NCBI RefSeq assembly: GCF_000525855.1
Contig: NZ_AODE01000033.1
Span: forward strand, 33,561 to 97,560
DNA: 64,000 nucleotides
DNA from: Listeria cornellensis FSL F6-0969
Lineage (GTDB): Bacteria; Bacillota; Bacilli; Lactobacillales; Listeriaceae
Reading direction: 5' to 3'
Shown: one piece after another, positions 54,111-64,000 of the stretch
How the letters are laid out: every line of letters starts with the position of its first letter
Position numbering within the stretch: the stretch's first letter is position 1
Program-made: the position numbers and the translations under genes
The notes under the pieces: model-generated
The model's database searches: none
Told to the model about the DNA's origin: nothing
What the model saw: only the letters and a program-made list of their open reading frames with translations

Positions 54111-55150
54111 CTAATTCATTCGCTGGATTTTTCTTTGGTCTTGTAGGGAGAAGAGGAACCATTCTAGTTTTTGGGCTTTGTCGCCGTAGCCAGTTTTCAT
54201 TTCGAAATCCATTTGGGCTAGTTTTTCTAAGGTCATTGTTAATTCTTGATAAGAAAAGCTTTTGGCTTGTCTTGCGCCTATTTTAACACGGAATGGATGG
54301 ACTTTTAATTTTTGAGCTACTTGTTGCTGGCTGAATCCTTGTTTTTCTAGTAATTTAATTTGAGTCAGTAGACGGAACTGACTTGCGATGAGGGCCAATA
54401 TTTTGATTGGTTCTTCTTTTTGTTTAAGTAAATCGTAATAGATACTTAGCGCTCCGCTGATATCTAAGGCTATCATTTTGTCTAGTAGCAAGAATATATT
54501 CTGTTCTAATGAGCGCACTACAAGGCTCTCCACGTCCGGTGTATAGATTGCTCGCTCTTCTAGCTTATAGAGCATCAGCTTGTCTAATTCATTCATGGCT
54601 GTTGTGAGTTGCCCACCTGTTAATTCTATTAGTCGATCTGTTGTCGTATTGTCCATTTGAAACTCATTGGCATCACTCACGCCCTGTAGCCATTTACGCA
54701 ACTCTGCTTCATTTGGACGTTTCGCATCGATTATTGTCGCTTGTTTTTTTTATGAGCTTTGTCAGTTTTTTTTCGTTCATCTAGTTTTTCTACTCTCGCT
54801 ATGAAAACCAAAATAGAGTAGTCCACAGGCACGTTTAAATAGTCTTCTAAGCGTGCCGTTCGATGTTCGATTTTACTTTTTGTTTTCTCTGTTGTTAAAA
54901 AAGTTGGATTGGAGGCGATGATCAATCGACGGTCGCCGAAGAACGGAATCGTTTCTGCTTCTTCTACAACTTGCTCAATCGCCGTTTCATCCAAATCAAA
55001 ATTAGCATAATTAAAATCGGTGTCTTCTCTGTCTAAAATCCCTGCAACAAGCCTTTTCTTCGTTTCATTGATAATATAATCCTCTGTCCCGATAATAAGG
55101 TAAATCGGTGCAAATCGCTTCTTCTCTATTTTTTCCCATTCTGAAATCAT
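54111..55150 (-). CDS. holA: DNA polymerase III delta subunit
   Basis: The clamp-loader subunit that opens the sliding clamp; 345 residues. N-terminal YLIIGTEDYIINETKK and the AAA-like fold without Walker A, then LDERKKLTKLIKK. Two runs of eight T (54744-54751 and 54766-54773) break the frame close together; seven in each restores it. Downstream of comEC, as in Bacillus. Confidence 0.9.
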
Positions 55151-55222
55151 GAATCGCCCTCACCTTCCGACATATCTCTATCCTATCGTAAATCAAGAAC
55201 GAGCTTTGTGCAAGTGGAAATA

Positions 55223-57486
55223 TCATTCTAGCTCAAAGGTAAATCCTTCTGAAAAGGTATAGGTTATTTCTCCTTTCTTATCTGTGCGGTAAATCGTGCT
55301 ATCTGCAGCTTCTAATGTATCTAGCGTCTCTTTTCGAGGATGCCCAAAACGATTATCAACCCCGCAAGAAATAAGCGATATGGTGGGCTGTACCTTGTCT
55401 ATAAATGCAGGTGTCGTAGATGTTTTACTGCCGTGATGCCCCACTTTTAGAATATCTGTTTTTATCAGGGGGTTTTCAAGTAGAGCTTGTTCTGTTTCTT
55501 TTTCGATATCTCCTGTAAATAACCACCTTTTCTTATCCAGTACCGCGGAAATAACGATGGAGTCATTGTTGCCACCTTCTCCTCTTTCAGTTGGACTAAG
55601 GACTTGGAAAGTGGCATCGCCTTTTGCCCAACTGTAGCCAGCAAGTATCGTTTTTGTGGGCACATCAGGAAGGGCTTGCAATGCTTTTTTCATGATGCTT
55701 TTTGTTTCGCCACCCTCTGCATAAATTAGTTCTTTGATTTGAATCGATTTGCCAACATCGATAAGACCTTCCATATGATCTGCATCACTATGTGTCACAA
55801 TTAATTTGTCTACTTTTGAAATACCCTTGGCTTTTAAAACAGGCGTCACGATATTCTTACCCACAGAAAATGGTGCTTTTCGTTCTGCCCATTTCTCTTT
55901 GTCAAAAGCCATTTGTCCACCGACATCTATTACATAGGTTCCTTTATTCCAAGGTAGTTGAATGAGGATGCTATCTCCTTGCCCAACATCAATAATAGAT
56001 ACTTTTCCTGTGAAATTTATTGTCCCTATAACCAGACATAAGCAGATTGGGATTAAGTAACGATAAATTTTTCCCGTTTTCTCCCAACAATAGAAAAAAT
56101 AAAGAGTAAATAAGAGAATTATCACCAATAAAATGGGTGTTGGTCTCCCTGTTACCCAAGTCGTAAACGGTATTTCTTGCAATAAGGTCGCAAGTGCTTC
56201 TGAAATATTTACAGCTATTTTCATAATCGTTGACGGGATGGCTAGAAGGATAGGCGCTAGATTTAGGAAAAAGATAGATAAAAAACTTAATGGCAATAGT
56301 ATAAACGTGAATAGCGGTACATAAAGAACGTTTAGAAACACGCCGACGATGGAAAATTCATAGAAGTGATAACTCATAACTGCGATTCCTGAGATGGTGG
56401 ATATGAGTGAAATATAAAGAGAGCTTAATAAATTAGAAGATACTTTTCGCATGATTTTCCGTCCCGATAGGATGATAGCGAACGAGACCGCATAAGAGAG
56501 TTGAAAACCAATTTCGAAGACACAGTAGGGATTAAAAAGGAATACAAAAAGGAAGCTAAAACAGAGGGCTTGGAGAGATGTCACACGAACTGGCGATAGT
56601 CTACCTATCATTAAACAGATTGTCATGATGGCGGCTCGAACGACGGGTGCGTTTGCCCCGGTCATCACACAGTAAAGTGGCAATAAACAAATCATGACTA
56701 TTGCGGTTTTCTCGATTTGAAATCCCATACGCCTAAATAACAACAAAAAGCCAGAAATAATTAAATTAACATGTAGACCTGATATGGCTAATAAATGAAC
56801 GACACCAAGGCGTTGATAGCTTTCGTAAACCGAAGTCTCCACGGTAGTGCGATCTCCATAAATTAGCGAGGCCACATATGGCGCGATTTGTGAATCTAGT
56901 GTTTCGTCAATTTTTTTAAGTTGGGATTTCCGGAAATTCTTTAAACTGTGCAACCACGAAGCACTATTTTCCGATAATAATTGCACAGAACTTGCCTTTA
57001 ACAGCCAATGCACTTGCTTTCGATACAAAAAATCTTGATAGTTAAATTGGTCTTTATTGCGGTTCTTTTCTGGTGCTTCTAACTCACCACTTACGTTTAG
57101 TTGATCTCCATAATTTAAGCTCATAAATTGTTTTTGTTCTTGTTCACTCGCAAGCTTATAGCTCAACTGAAAGCGCTCTCCTTGGTACAAAACTTGCGCT
57201 CGAAAGGCATCTCCATCGATGACAATACCATCATTTATGGTAACGGTTCCTTCTAATTCACCCGCTTGGAACACGGAGTGATTTTGATTATCAAAAAACC
57301 AGAAAAATCCTCCTGCTACAATGGTCAGGCTGAAAAAAAACGACGAATCGAGTCCTTTTGAATACGAACGCTACAATAAGTAAAATACCAAGTAACAGAA
57401 AGATTTTCATTGAAATAAAGACACATATTACAGCGAGAATAATGGCTACAGTGATCGTCAAAAAAAAGACGCTCTATAGTCCTCAC
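55223..57486 (-). CDS. comEC: Competence channel protein ComEC
   Basis: Inner-membrane channel for single-stranded DNA uptake, about 753 residues. N-terminal spans, an OB-like extracellular part, the competence core (LGVVHLLAISGLHVNLIISG), and a C-terminal metallo-beta-lactamase-like domain (IDVGQGDSILIQLP, THSDADHMEGL, VGHHGSKTS). The N-terminus needs two repairs: A8 at 57333-57340 and A8 at 57460-57467. The likely start is then GTG 57486, six bases after comEB, although its ribosome site is weak. Confidence 0.88.
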
Positions 57487-57492
57487 CTCACT

Positions 57493-58056
57493 TTATTTTA
57501 AAAACTGTTGTCGTAATTTATCTTCTAGGTGGGCAATCGTTTCTTCTGGTACCGCTTCTTTTTGCAGCACTTCTTGTACCGTTTGAATCACTGTCTGTTC
57601 GATTTGAGCTGTATTGTTTAGCACGTGTTCGTCAAAAGGAACTTTCTTGATAATCACGTCTGCACGTTCAAAAAGCTCCATCGCATAGGAGTGATTTTTA
57701 TAATCCTTTGCGTAATAAACCGTTTTAATTCCCGCCTGAATAATCGATTTACAGCATGCAATACATGGAAAATGCGTCACATACATTTCGGCATTATCTG
57801 TGGAGGCTCCGAATTTGGCACATTGTAAAATAGCATTCATTTCAGCATGAATCGTGCGTATGCAATGCCCTTCTACAACATAACATCCTTCTTCATCACA
57901 GTGGTCACCACCAGCAATCGAACCGTTATAACCACCTGCAATAATACGTTTATCTCGAACAATCGTTGCTCCAACCATAAGACGTGTACACGTGCTCCTA
58001 GAAGATATTAAATGGCTTTGCGCCAAAAAGAATTGATCCCAAGCTATTCTTTGCAT
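57493..58056 (-). CDS. comEB: ComEB / dCMP deaminase-family protein
   Basis: A 187-residue zinc deaminase: HAEMNAILQCAKFG with the catalytic glutamate, and HFPCIACCKSIIQAG. ATG 58056 follows AAAAGGAG; the longer reading has no such site. It probably makes dUMP; the link with competence is positional, as in Bacillus. Confidence 0.9.
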   Translation of the reverse strand: MQRIAWDQFFLAQSHLISSRSTCTRLMVGATIVRDKRIIAGGYNGSIAGGDHCDEEGCYVVEGHCIRTIHAEMNAILQCAKFGASTDNAEMYVTHFPCIACCKSIIQAGIKTVYYAKDYKNHSYAMELFERADVIIKKVPFDEHVLNNTAQIEQTVIQTVQEVLQKEAVPEETIAHLEDKLRQQFLK

Positions 58057-58126
58057 ATTTGTCGCTCCTTTTAAGAAGTTGATGCTTTTAGTATATGCTT
58101 TTCGAATTCGCTTCGTCAATAGCTTA

Positions 58127-58741
58127 TTACTCCACTGTAATATGTTCCGTTAATCGTTCCACTGTTTTAGCGCCAATTCCTGATACTTTTGAAAGGTCAG
58201 CAATCGTTGTAAATAGCCCTTCTTTTTCGCGATAATCCACGATGGCTTGGGCTTTCACGGCTCCGATTCCAGGGATAGTTTGCAAAGTCGTGACATCTGC
58301 TGTATTGATGTTAACCTTCGAGCTGTCAGTACTTCCCGCCTCCGCACCTGCTGTCGCAACTGGCGCTAAACCTTCCTCACCTACTTTTCCAGCATAAATA
58401 ACCATCTCATCCGTCACTTTTTGTGCCATGTTCAGCAACTTTACATCTGCTTCTGATGAGAGTCCTCCTGCCTTTAAAATAGCATCCTTCACACGGCTGT
58501 CAGGCGCGAGTTCATAGACACCGGGCTTGTTCACTGCGCCTTTCACATCCACAATGAGGGACTTAGTCGAGACTACTTCTTGCTCTTTTGTCGTGCTCTT
58601 TACTGGCTCTTCTTTCGCGATTGCAGTTGTTGGAACCACTGATTCTTCTTGTTTTTGCGTAAAAAAGAAGAAACCTATGGCTGCAAGTAAAATCGCCGCA
58701 CCAATAATGTATTTCTTATATGCTTGCCATTTCTCTAACAT
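58127..58741 (-). CDS. comEA: Competence DNA receptor ComEA
   Basis: A membrane-anchored DNA-binding protein of 204 residues. One N-terminal span (IIGAAILLAAIGFFFF), a flexible linker, a SLBB domain (VDVKGAVNKPGVYEL), and a helix-hairpin-helix pair (VNINTADVTTLQTIPGIGAV, LSKVSGIGAKTVERL). First gene of comEA-comEB-comEC. Confidence 0.94.
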   Translation of the reverse strand: MLEKWQAYKKYIIGAAILLAAIGFFFFTQKQEESVVPTTAIAKEEPVKSTTKEQEVVSTKSLIVDVKGAVNKPGVYELAPDSRVKDAILKAGGLSSEADVKLLNMAQKVTDEMVIYAGKVGEEGLAPVATAGAEAGSTDSSKVNINTADVTTLQTIPGIGAVKAQAIVDYREKEGLFTTIADLSKVSGIGAKTVERLTEHITVE

Positions 58742-58820
58742 GCTTTATCACCTGCCTTTAGTATTAGTATTCGCCCTCTTTGTGCTTTCTCCTTTATCTC
58801 TTCTGATACTGTGAAAACAT

Positions 58821-58857
58821 AAAAAAAAAGAGAAATGACGGTAAAAAGTCATTTCTC
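58821..58857 (-). terminator. Terminator of yqeM
   Basis: GAGAAATGAC pairs with GTCATTTCTC; on the minus strand nine T follow. The yqeM stop codon lies inside the stem. Confidence 0.85.
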
Positions 58858-59580
58858 GCATATGAAAAAGATTCTTTCGCTCGTTTCAGTAGGCTCAAAA
58901 TCCGTAAAATCAGCGCAAATTTTTATTTTACGAAATCCTGCTGCTTGTATTGCTTTTTTGTACCATTCGATTGGGTATGTCCGTTCTTTATGTAGCTCGT
59001 CATAGCGATCGTAACTACCGTCTGGGCCTTGTTTGAAGAAGGTTAATTCATGTTCTACAGAATGCGGGAATTCGCCCTCAAATGAGTTCCAAATGCACGA
59101 AATTTCTTCATCACTATCGCCGTAGCTATAATCTTTGAAAAGCTCGTCCATTTTGTAAATAGAATGAACATCGAATAGGAATATGCCATCTGTTTTCAGA
59201 TTTTCATAGACACTGCGTAATGTACCGTGTACGGCTTCTTCCGTCTCTAAATAATTAAGCGAATCGCAAAAACAGGTGACCAAATCAAATGTGTCTAGTT
59301 TCTCCATCTCTGACATATCTTGTTGTAGCAATAATAGCGAGACTTCTTCATGGAACGCTTTTTCGCTGGCGACACTCAACATTTCCTCCGATAAATCGAC
59401 ACCTGTAACTTCAAAGCCACGTTTGGCCAAGCGTACGGCAAGCTCAGCGGTCCCACAAGCTACGTCAAGCACTTTTCCGTGCTTTCCTGGTAAATAGGGC
59501 GTTGCAAAAGAAAACCAGTTGTCGTATAGCTCCTCGTCCATGAGCGCATCATAGAAATTCGGAAAATATTCATAACTCAT
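58849..59580 (-). CDS. yqeM: SAM-dependent methyltransferase (YqeM-like)
   Basis: 243 residues with the class I methyltransferase fold: VLDVACGTAELAVRLAKRGF, GVDLSEEML, CFCDSLNYL. Substrate unknown. Ends inside its terminator. Conserved neighbour of rsfS. Confidence 0.87.
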   Translation of the reverse strand: MSYEYFPNFYDALMDEELYDNWFSFATPYLPGKHGKVLDVACGTAELAVRLAKRGFEVTGVDLSEEMLSVASEKAFHEEVSLLLLQQDMSEMEKLDTFDLVTCFCDSLNYLETEEAVHGTLRSVYENLKTDGIFLFDVHSIYKMDELFKDYSYGDSDEEISCIWNSFEGEFPHSVEHELTFFKQGPDGSYDRYDELHKERTYPIEWYKKAIQAAGFRKIKICADFTDFEPTETSERIFFICEK

Positions 59581-59601
59581 AATCGTTGTCCCTCTTCCAC
59601 G

Positions 59602-59632
59602 AAAAAAGGAGCCTGTGAAAGCCCCTCTTTTA
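59602..59632 (-). terminator. Possible terminator between rsfS and yqeM
   Basis: On the minus strand AAGAGGGGC and GGCTCCTTTTTT pair imperfectly. It may only attenuate transcription into yqeM. Confidence 0.5.
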
Positions 59633-59635
59633 TTT

Positions 59636-59992
59636 TTATACAGTGAATGCTGCGCGCACGTCTTCTAGTGGCGCATCTCCCCATAGTTTTTCAAGATTAT
59701 AGTAGCTACGTTCATCTTTGTGGAAAACGTGAACGATGACGTCGCCTAAATCTAGTAATACCCATTTGGCAGCATCGAAGCCTTCTAAGCGTTTCACTTC
59801 TACTTCGTTTTTGTGGGCTTGTTCTTTGATTTCTTGCGCAATAGCTTGTACTTGTTTGTCGGAATTACCATGGCAAATGACGAAATAATCGGCAAATGCG
59901 GATAGTCCTTGCATATTCAGCGCTAGAATGTCCTCTGCGCGTTTATCGTCCGCTGCTTTTGCGGTTAACATTAATAAATCATGACTTTTCAA
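59636..59992 (-). CDS. rsfS: Ribosomal silencing factor RsfS
   Basis: Binds L14 to stop subunit joining in stationary phase; 118 residues. Typical: ADYFVICHGNSDKQVQAIA, WVLLDLGDVIVHVF, YNLEKLWGDA. TTG start after GAGGT. Three bases after yqeK. Confidence 0.94.
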   Translation of the reverse strand: MKSHDLLMLTAKAADDKRAEDILALNMQGLSAFADYFVICHGNSDKQVQAIAQEIKEQAHKNEVEVKRLEGFDAAKWVLLDLGDVIVHVFHKDERSYYNLEKLWGDAPLEDVRAAFTV

Positions 59993-59995
59993 TAG

Positions 59996-60571
59996 TTATA
60001 CCTCACCTTCAATTTGTAAACGTGCAAAATAGTTGTAAGCATCGAATGTATCTGGAAAAATAGGTTGTCTTTTCGTAATTAAAAATGTAATGGTGTTTGA
60101 CAGGGCAAATAACATGGCCTTATCTAAAGAGTCAAAAGACAAGCGGCGAGCCTTATAAACACCTGGAAAGGAACGATTTGGCTCTGTGTAGTCGGCCAGA
60201 TAGATGATTTTATCCATCGTGCTCATCGCGGCATTTCCTGTTGTATGGCAAGCAATAGCTTTCAAAACGGCTTCATCTTTCACGCCAAACTTGGTTTCTG
60301 CAAAATAGGCACCTACTGGAGCGTGCCACAGTTCTTGATTGTAGGTGAATAGTTTCGGGTCCATTTTCTGTTCAACCATGACGGCCATCATTTCTTCTTT
60401 ATCCGCATATTTCGCGTAGTCATGTAACAGCGCTGCAAGACTTACTTGGTTCCGGTCCACTTTGTAATGATCGGCAAGCTCAAGTGCTGTTTTTTCAACG
60501 CCAAGTGTGTGGATAAAGCGTTTTTCAGGCATCGCTTCCTTGACTGCTTCCAAGATTTCTTCTCTTTTCAT
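59996..60571 (-). CDS. yqeK: HD-domain diadenosine tetraphosphatase-type hydrolase (YqeK)
   Basis: 191 residues. HD motif: HTLGVEKTALELA, LLHDYAK, WHAPVGAY. The Bacillus relative splits Ap4A. Its ATG lies inside the end of nadD, with AAGGAG upstream. Confidence 0.92.
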   Translation of the reverse strand: MKREEILEAVKEAMPEKRFIHTLGVEKTALELADHYKVDRNQVSLAALLHDYAKYADKEEMMAVMVEQKMDPKLFTYNQELWHAPVGAYFAETKFGVKDEAVLKAIACHTTGNAAMSTMDKIIYLADYTEPNRSFPGVYKARRLSFDSLDKAMLFALSNTITFLITKRQPIFPDTFDAYNYFARLQIEGEV

Positions 60572-61133
60572 ATAAATGATGCTCCTTTATATACTCGCTT
60601 ACCTCATTCGGAACGTAATAATCGATTGGTAATCCTGCTGCCAAACGTTCTCGCAACATGGAAGATGAGATATCCAATGCTGGAACCTCTATTTCTTCTA
60701 TGTCATAAGGCGCATCCCCGTCGTAACGTGGTCGATTGACGCCAACAAAGTTCACAAGTTTTATCAGTTCATTAATATGATACCACTTCGGCAAATATTC
60801 AACCATGTCTCCGCCAATTATAAAGGAAAAAGCGGCATTTGGAAACTCCTTTGTCATTTCAATCATCGTATCATACGTGTAAGACTTGCCAGAGCGGTGC
60901 ATTTCACGATCATCCACTTCAAAAAAAGGATTGTCAGCGATGGCGAGTTCGATCATTTTTAGACGATCTGCGTTGCTCGCCAGACCACTTTCTTTTTTAT
61001 GAGGCGGAACAGCATTGGGCAAGAAAATAATTTTTTCAAGACCAAGCTTAATGCGCGATTCGTTGGCAATAATTAAATGGGCATGATGTGGCGGATCAAA
61101 TGTGCCACCTAAAATACCGATTTTTACTTTCAA
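60525..61133 (-). CDS. nadD: Nicotinate-nucleotide adenylyltransferase
   Basis: Makes deamido-NAD; 202 residues. GILGGTFDPPHHAHLIIA, the nucleotidyl-transferase motif, and ISSSMLRERLAAG. TTG start. The literal frame overlaps yqeK by 47 bases, adding about a dozen residues (KRRNLGSSQGSDA) beyond the family's usual end. Confidence 0.93.
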   Translation of the reverse strand: MKVKIGILGGTFDPPHHAHLIIANESRIKLGLEKIIFLPNAVPPHKKESGLASNADRLKMIELAIADNPFFEVDDREMHRSGKSYTYDTMIEMTKEFPNAAFSFIIGGDMVEYLPKWYHINELIKLVNFVGVNRPRYDGDAPYDIEEIEVPALDISSSMLRERLAAGLPIDYYVPNEVSEYIKEHHLYEKRRNLGSSQGSDA

Positions 61134-61148
61134 ATCAGATACACCTTC

Positions 61149-61439
61149 TTATGGCAATTGGATTTGTTTCTTATTTTGTGACTCTTTGTAGAGAATGATG
61201 GTGCGACCAATAACTTGCACAAGCTCTGAGCCAGAACGGGAACTAATCATTTCTGCTACTTCTTCTTTCGGTCGGTCGCAGTTTTGTAGAATCGAAATCT
61301 TGATTAGTTCGCGAACTTCGATAGCTTCTGCAACATGTTTAATTAAATTCGGTGATACGCCGCCTTTTCCAACTTGAAAAATAGCATCGATATCGTGAGC
61401 TTCCTTGCGTAAAAAACGCTTTTGTACATTTGTTAGCAT
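61149..61439 (-). CDS. yhbY: CRM-domain RNA-binding protein YhbY
   Basis: A 96-residue ribosome-assembly protein: FQVGKGGVSPNLIKHVAEAI and IGRTIILYKES. Its start overlaps the last base of aroE. Confidence 0.94.
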   Translation of the reverse strand: MLTNVQKRFLRKEAHDIDAIFQVGKGGVSPNLIKHVAEAIEVRELIKISILQNCDRPKEEVAEMISSRSGSELVQVIGRTIILYKESQNKKQIQLP

Positions 61440-62260
61440 TATTTTCCTCCTAATTGTTTCAATACAATGTTTCGCATGAGATCACGGTCTGCTTCGATTC
61501 CTGTCCATAATTCGAACGCAATCGCAGCTTGGTTAACAAACATTGGTAAGCCATTCTGCGTGACGGCTCCATATGCTTTTGCCTCTTTTAAAAATGGCGT
61601 TTCAGCAGGATTGTAGATGATGTCAGACACGATTGTACCCGCGGTTACATCATGTAATCTGATTGGTAAAGCTTCATTTTCTTTTGTAAGTCCGGATGAT
61701 GTTGTTTGGATAACAATAGTGAAATCGGTAATTTGCGACTCGGCTTCTGCTAAACTAATAGCTCTATGCGCCGTTCCTGCAACCATTTTGACAGCTTTTT
61801 CAAACGTTCGATTGGCAACGGTCACCTTCGCATTGGTATGGTGCATGAGGGCGTGAAAAATCGCTTTACTAGCACCGCCTGCTCCCAGAATCAAAATCTG
61901 ATCGGTTTCGGTAATCTTTCGAATGCTTTCTAAGCCTTGCAAAAAACCCACGCCATCTGTGTTATAGCCAATCCAGCGCCCATTTCTTGCAACAACCGTA
62001 TTCACAGCACCGCAAGCTTTAGCCTCAGAATCAAGCGCATCTAGAAACGGCAAGACAACCTCTTTAAACGGACTTGTAACATTGAATCCGCTAACTCCTA
62101 ACGCTTTCATGCCTTCTATCGCAGGTTTAAAATTCTGCTTTTCTATTAAAAACGGAACATAACTCGCATTTAGATGATTCTGCTCCAGTAAAGCCGTGTG
62201 CATCACAGGAGACAGCGAGTGTGCGATTGGATTGCCGATAACGCAATATAATTCTTTCAT
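61439..62260 (-). CDS. aroE: Shikimate dehydrogenase
   Basis: NADPH-dependent reduction of dehydroshikimate; 273 residues. GNPIAHSLSPVMH (shikimate site), FNVTSPFKE, LILGAGGASKAI (NADP loop), ending QAAIAFELWTG. Confidence 0.95.
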   Translation of the reverse strand: MKELYCVIGNPIAHSLSPVMHTALLEQNHLNASYVPFLIEKQNFKPAIEGMKALGVSGFNVTSPFKEVVLPFLDALDSEAKACGAVNTVVARNGRWIGYNTDGVGFLQGLESIRKITETDQILILGAGGASKAIFHALMHHTNAKVTVANRTFEKAVKMVAGTAHRAISLAEAESQITDFTIVIQTTSSGLTKENEALPIRLHDVTAGTIVSDIIYNPAETPFLKEAKAYGAVTQNGLPMFVNQAAIAFELWTGIEADRDLMRNIVLKQLGGK

Positions 62261-62279
62261 TCGTAAGTTCGCCTCCTAA

Positions 62280-63380
62280 CTACACAATTGAGCGGCGAAT
62301 GGTTACGCTCACGCCTTCCGGAACCCAAGCAGTCACTTTCGCGCCACCTTCTAAAACAGTGATCCAACCAAGTCCCGAGAACACAATATCCGCCTTTTCC
62401 TTGACTGAAAACTGATATGGCACTAATTTCGGTAATGTCTCGATATCCGCTTCGCCTGGCGGTTGTAATAGTTTTCCAGCTTGTGTTTCGTATAGATTGT
62501 CGGCTTTTTCAAGCTTCGTGCGGTGGATCATCAAATTGTTCGATGTATAAACGACGAATGAGCGTCTGCCACCACTTGTGTAATCAAAGCGCGCCAATGC
62601 GCCGAAGAATAACGTTTGTTCTTCGTTTAATTGGTAAGTCACAGGTTTGATTTCTTTCTTCGGTGAGACAAGTTTCAGCGTTTTAGCATCGATAACATGC
62701 GCGATTTGGTGATGATTGATAATTCCTGGTGTATCGACAAGAACGCTGCCATCTGAAAGCGGAATTTCAATCTTATCAAGTGTTGTACCAGGGAATTGTG
62801 ATGTCGTAATCACATCATTTTCACCGGTCGCGACTTTAATAATTCGGTTGATAAGCGTTGATTTCCCAACGTTTGTACAGCCAACAACAAAGACGTCGCG
62901 TCCTGCGCGTTCTTCTTCTATTTTTTCAAGTAGAACGTCGAAGGATTGTCCTTTTTCAGCGCTTACTAACACGCAATCGGTTGGTGCTAATCCGAGCTCA
63001 CGGGCACGACCGCGCATCCACTGCGTCAAGCGTTCGCGTTTCAATGATTTTGGTAGCAAATCGGCTTTATTTCCGACAAGTAGCACCGGGTTATTGCCGA
63101 CAAAGCGATGCAAACCTGGCAACCAACTGCCATCAAAGTCGAAAATATCGACAACATAGACAATCAAGGCTTGCTTCGTGCCTAATTGATTCAAGATTTT
63201 CAAAAAGTCATCATCCGTCAGCGGAACATCTTGAATTTCATTATAATGTTTTAATCGGAAACAACGCTGGCAAATAATATCTTCTTTTTCCAAGCTAGAC
63301 TCTGGCGCATAGCCAGGTTGGGTTTTGTCAGTTGTTTGAATAACGGCTCCACAGCCAATACATCTTAGTTCTTCGGTCAC
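62280..63380 (-). CDS. yqeH: Circularly permuted GTPase YqeH
   Basis: A 30S-assembly GTPase, 366 residues. N-terminal zinc fold (CIGCGAV, CQRCFRLKHY), then permuted motifs: G4 GNKADLLPKS before G1 GCTNVGKST and G3 DTPGI. GTG 63380 has GGAGGA seven bases upstream and overlaps yqeG by four bases. Confidence 0.94.
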   Translation of the reverse strand: MTEELRCIGCGAVIQTTDKTQPGYAPESSLEKEDIICQRCFRLKHYNEIQDVPLTDDDFLKILNQLGTKQALIVYVVDIFDFDGSWLPGLHRFVGNNPVLLVGNKADLLPKSLKRERLTQWMRGRARELGLAPTDCVLVSAEKGQSFDVLLEKIEEERAGRDVFVVGCTNVGKSTLINRIIKVATGENDVITTSQFPGTTLDKIEIPLSDGSVLVDTPGIINHHQIAHVIDAKTLKLVSPKKEIKPVTYQLNEEQTLFFGALARFDYTSGGRRSFVVYTSNNLMIHRTKLEKADNLYETQAGKLLQPPGEADIETLPKLVPYQFSVKEKADIVFSGLGWITVLEGGAKVTAWVPEGVSVTIRRSIV

Positions 63381-63898
63381 AGAGAGTCCTCCCATTTTAA
63401 TTCTGATTTTTTAGCTAGTCTTTTTAAAATAATGCGTTCCATAAAACGGTTAAACTTCGTGGCAAAGCCGTCCGTATCTTTTACTGGGCGCACAAAAACA
63501 GTCGTTAATTTTTGGCGGTTGCCCCCGAAGATGTCCGTCATGATTTGATCGCCAATCATCACCGTTTCTTCTGGTGTTGAGCCAAGATCAGCCAACGCTT
63601 TTTGAAACGAAGCGGCTAGCGGTTTTTTCGCTTTTGCCAAGTATGGAATTTTTGTCGCAACAGCCACACGCTTCACGCGCTCTTCATTATTATTTGATAC
63701 GATCATCACCTTGATGCCCTCTTCCTCTAGTATGCGGAACCAGTTGTAAATTTCATCGGTCGCATCCAATTGATCCCAAGCGAGTAACGTATTGTCTAAA
63801 TCTGTTAATACCGTTGTTTTCCCCATTTTCCGCAATTGGTCCGCGGTGATACCAAATGGCGATGTTAACATTTTATCCGGTGAGAAATTTTTTAGCAA
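63377..63898 (-). CDS. yqeG: HAD-family phosphatase YqeG
   Basis: 173 residues, HAD subfamily IIIA. TDLDNTLLAWD (nucleophile aspartate), VSNNNEERV, GDQIMTDIFGGN. TTG 63898 is preferred to GTG 63907, which is part of the AGAGGTG box. First gene of the run; the remaining 100 bases to the window edge hold only presumed promoter sequence. Confidence 0.92.
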   Translation of the reverse strand: MLKNFSPDKMLTSPFGITADQLRKMGKTTVLTDLDNTLLAWDQLDATDEIYNWFRILEEEGIKVMIVSNNNEERVKRVAVATKIPYLAKAKKPLAASFQKALADLGSTPEETVMIGDQIMTDIFGGNRQKLTTVFVRPVKDTDGFATKFNRFMERIILKRLAKKSELKWEDSL

Positions 63899-64000
63899 AA
63901 TAGGCACCTCTTTTTATTTAATTAGTTTCAATGTGGCATGACATCGTCTTTTAGATTGCCAGACAATCACGCTTTTCATGTAATCCTTATAAATTTTAAC

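Overview
The window is a chromosomal segment of a low-to-moderate GC Firmicute, almost certainly a species of Listeria in the broad sense (Listeriaceae). The evidence is gene order and protein sequence. On the minus strand runs dapA-dapG-asd, a class B penicillin-binding protein and sodA, then the zurAMR zinc operon. Next come ppaC-nfo-cshB, yqfO-trmK-rpoD-dnaG, glyQS behind a T-box, and recO / era-cdd-dgkA-ybeY-pgpH-phoH. The minus strand continues with yqeY-rpsU, rsmE-prmA-dnaJ-dnaK-grpE-hrcA, hemW, lepA, holA-comEC-comEB-comEA and yqeM-rsfS-yqeK-nadD-yhbY-aroE-yqeH-yqeG. This is the conserved Listeria/Bacillus core block. It looks like one of the higher-GC, non-monocytogenes Listeria, but I cannot name a species.

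Layout: 1-2542 is the aspartate-family amino-acid operon. 2543-8990 is an accessory island, AT-rich from about 5200. It holds a 731-residue peptidoglycan-binding / Rv2525c-like (DUF1906) protein with a glycine-rich hydrophobic tail and no signal peptide. Behind it lies a tandem array of small two-TM membrane-protein paralogues: four readable, one internally deleted, one a remnant. A RinA/ArpU-like regulator and a small secreted protein follow. 9037-22994 carries cell-wall, oxidative-stress, isoprenoid, osmolyte, zinc-uptake and repair genes. 23000-43171 is the translation / replication / GTPase block and includes the two IspG/IspH steps of the MEP pathway with the earlier region. 43395-51252 is the heat-shock locus, with HrcA and its CIRCE operator. 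51339-63898 is lepA, rpsT, the late competence operon and the yqeG-to-yqeM ribosome/NAD cluster.

Two things stand out beyond ordinary annotation. First, a dispersed palindromic repeat of 149 bp occurs between genes in four places (2643, 11390, 35123, 53739). The two full-size copies differ by paired, compensating substitutions, so its folded form seems to be maintained. One shortened copy sits inside the glyQS T-box leader. Second, the accessory island resembles an effector followed by an expanding family of membrane proteins. Two of its promoters carry a palindrome around the -10 box that also covaries.

Caution on sequence quality: about 25 genes, including essential ones (dnaK, dnaJ, rpoD, glyS, glyQ, rpsT, holA, pgpH), are split by single-base length differences. 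Nearly all are one base too many in a homopolymer, most often a run of eight where seven restores the frame. I treat these as sequencing or assembly errors and give full-length gene spans. For such genes the length quoted is that after frame repair. No rRNA, tRNA or CRISPR array was seen.
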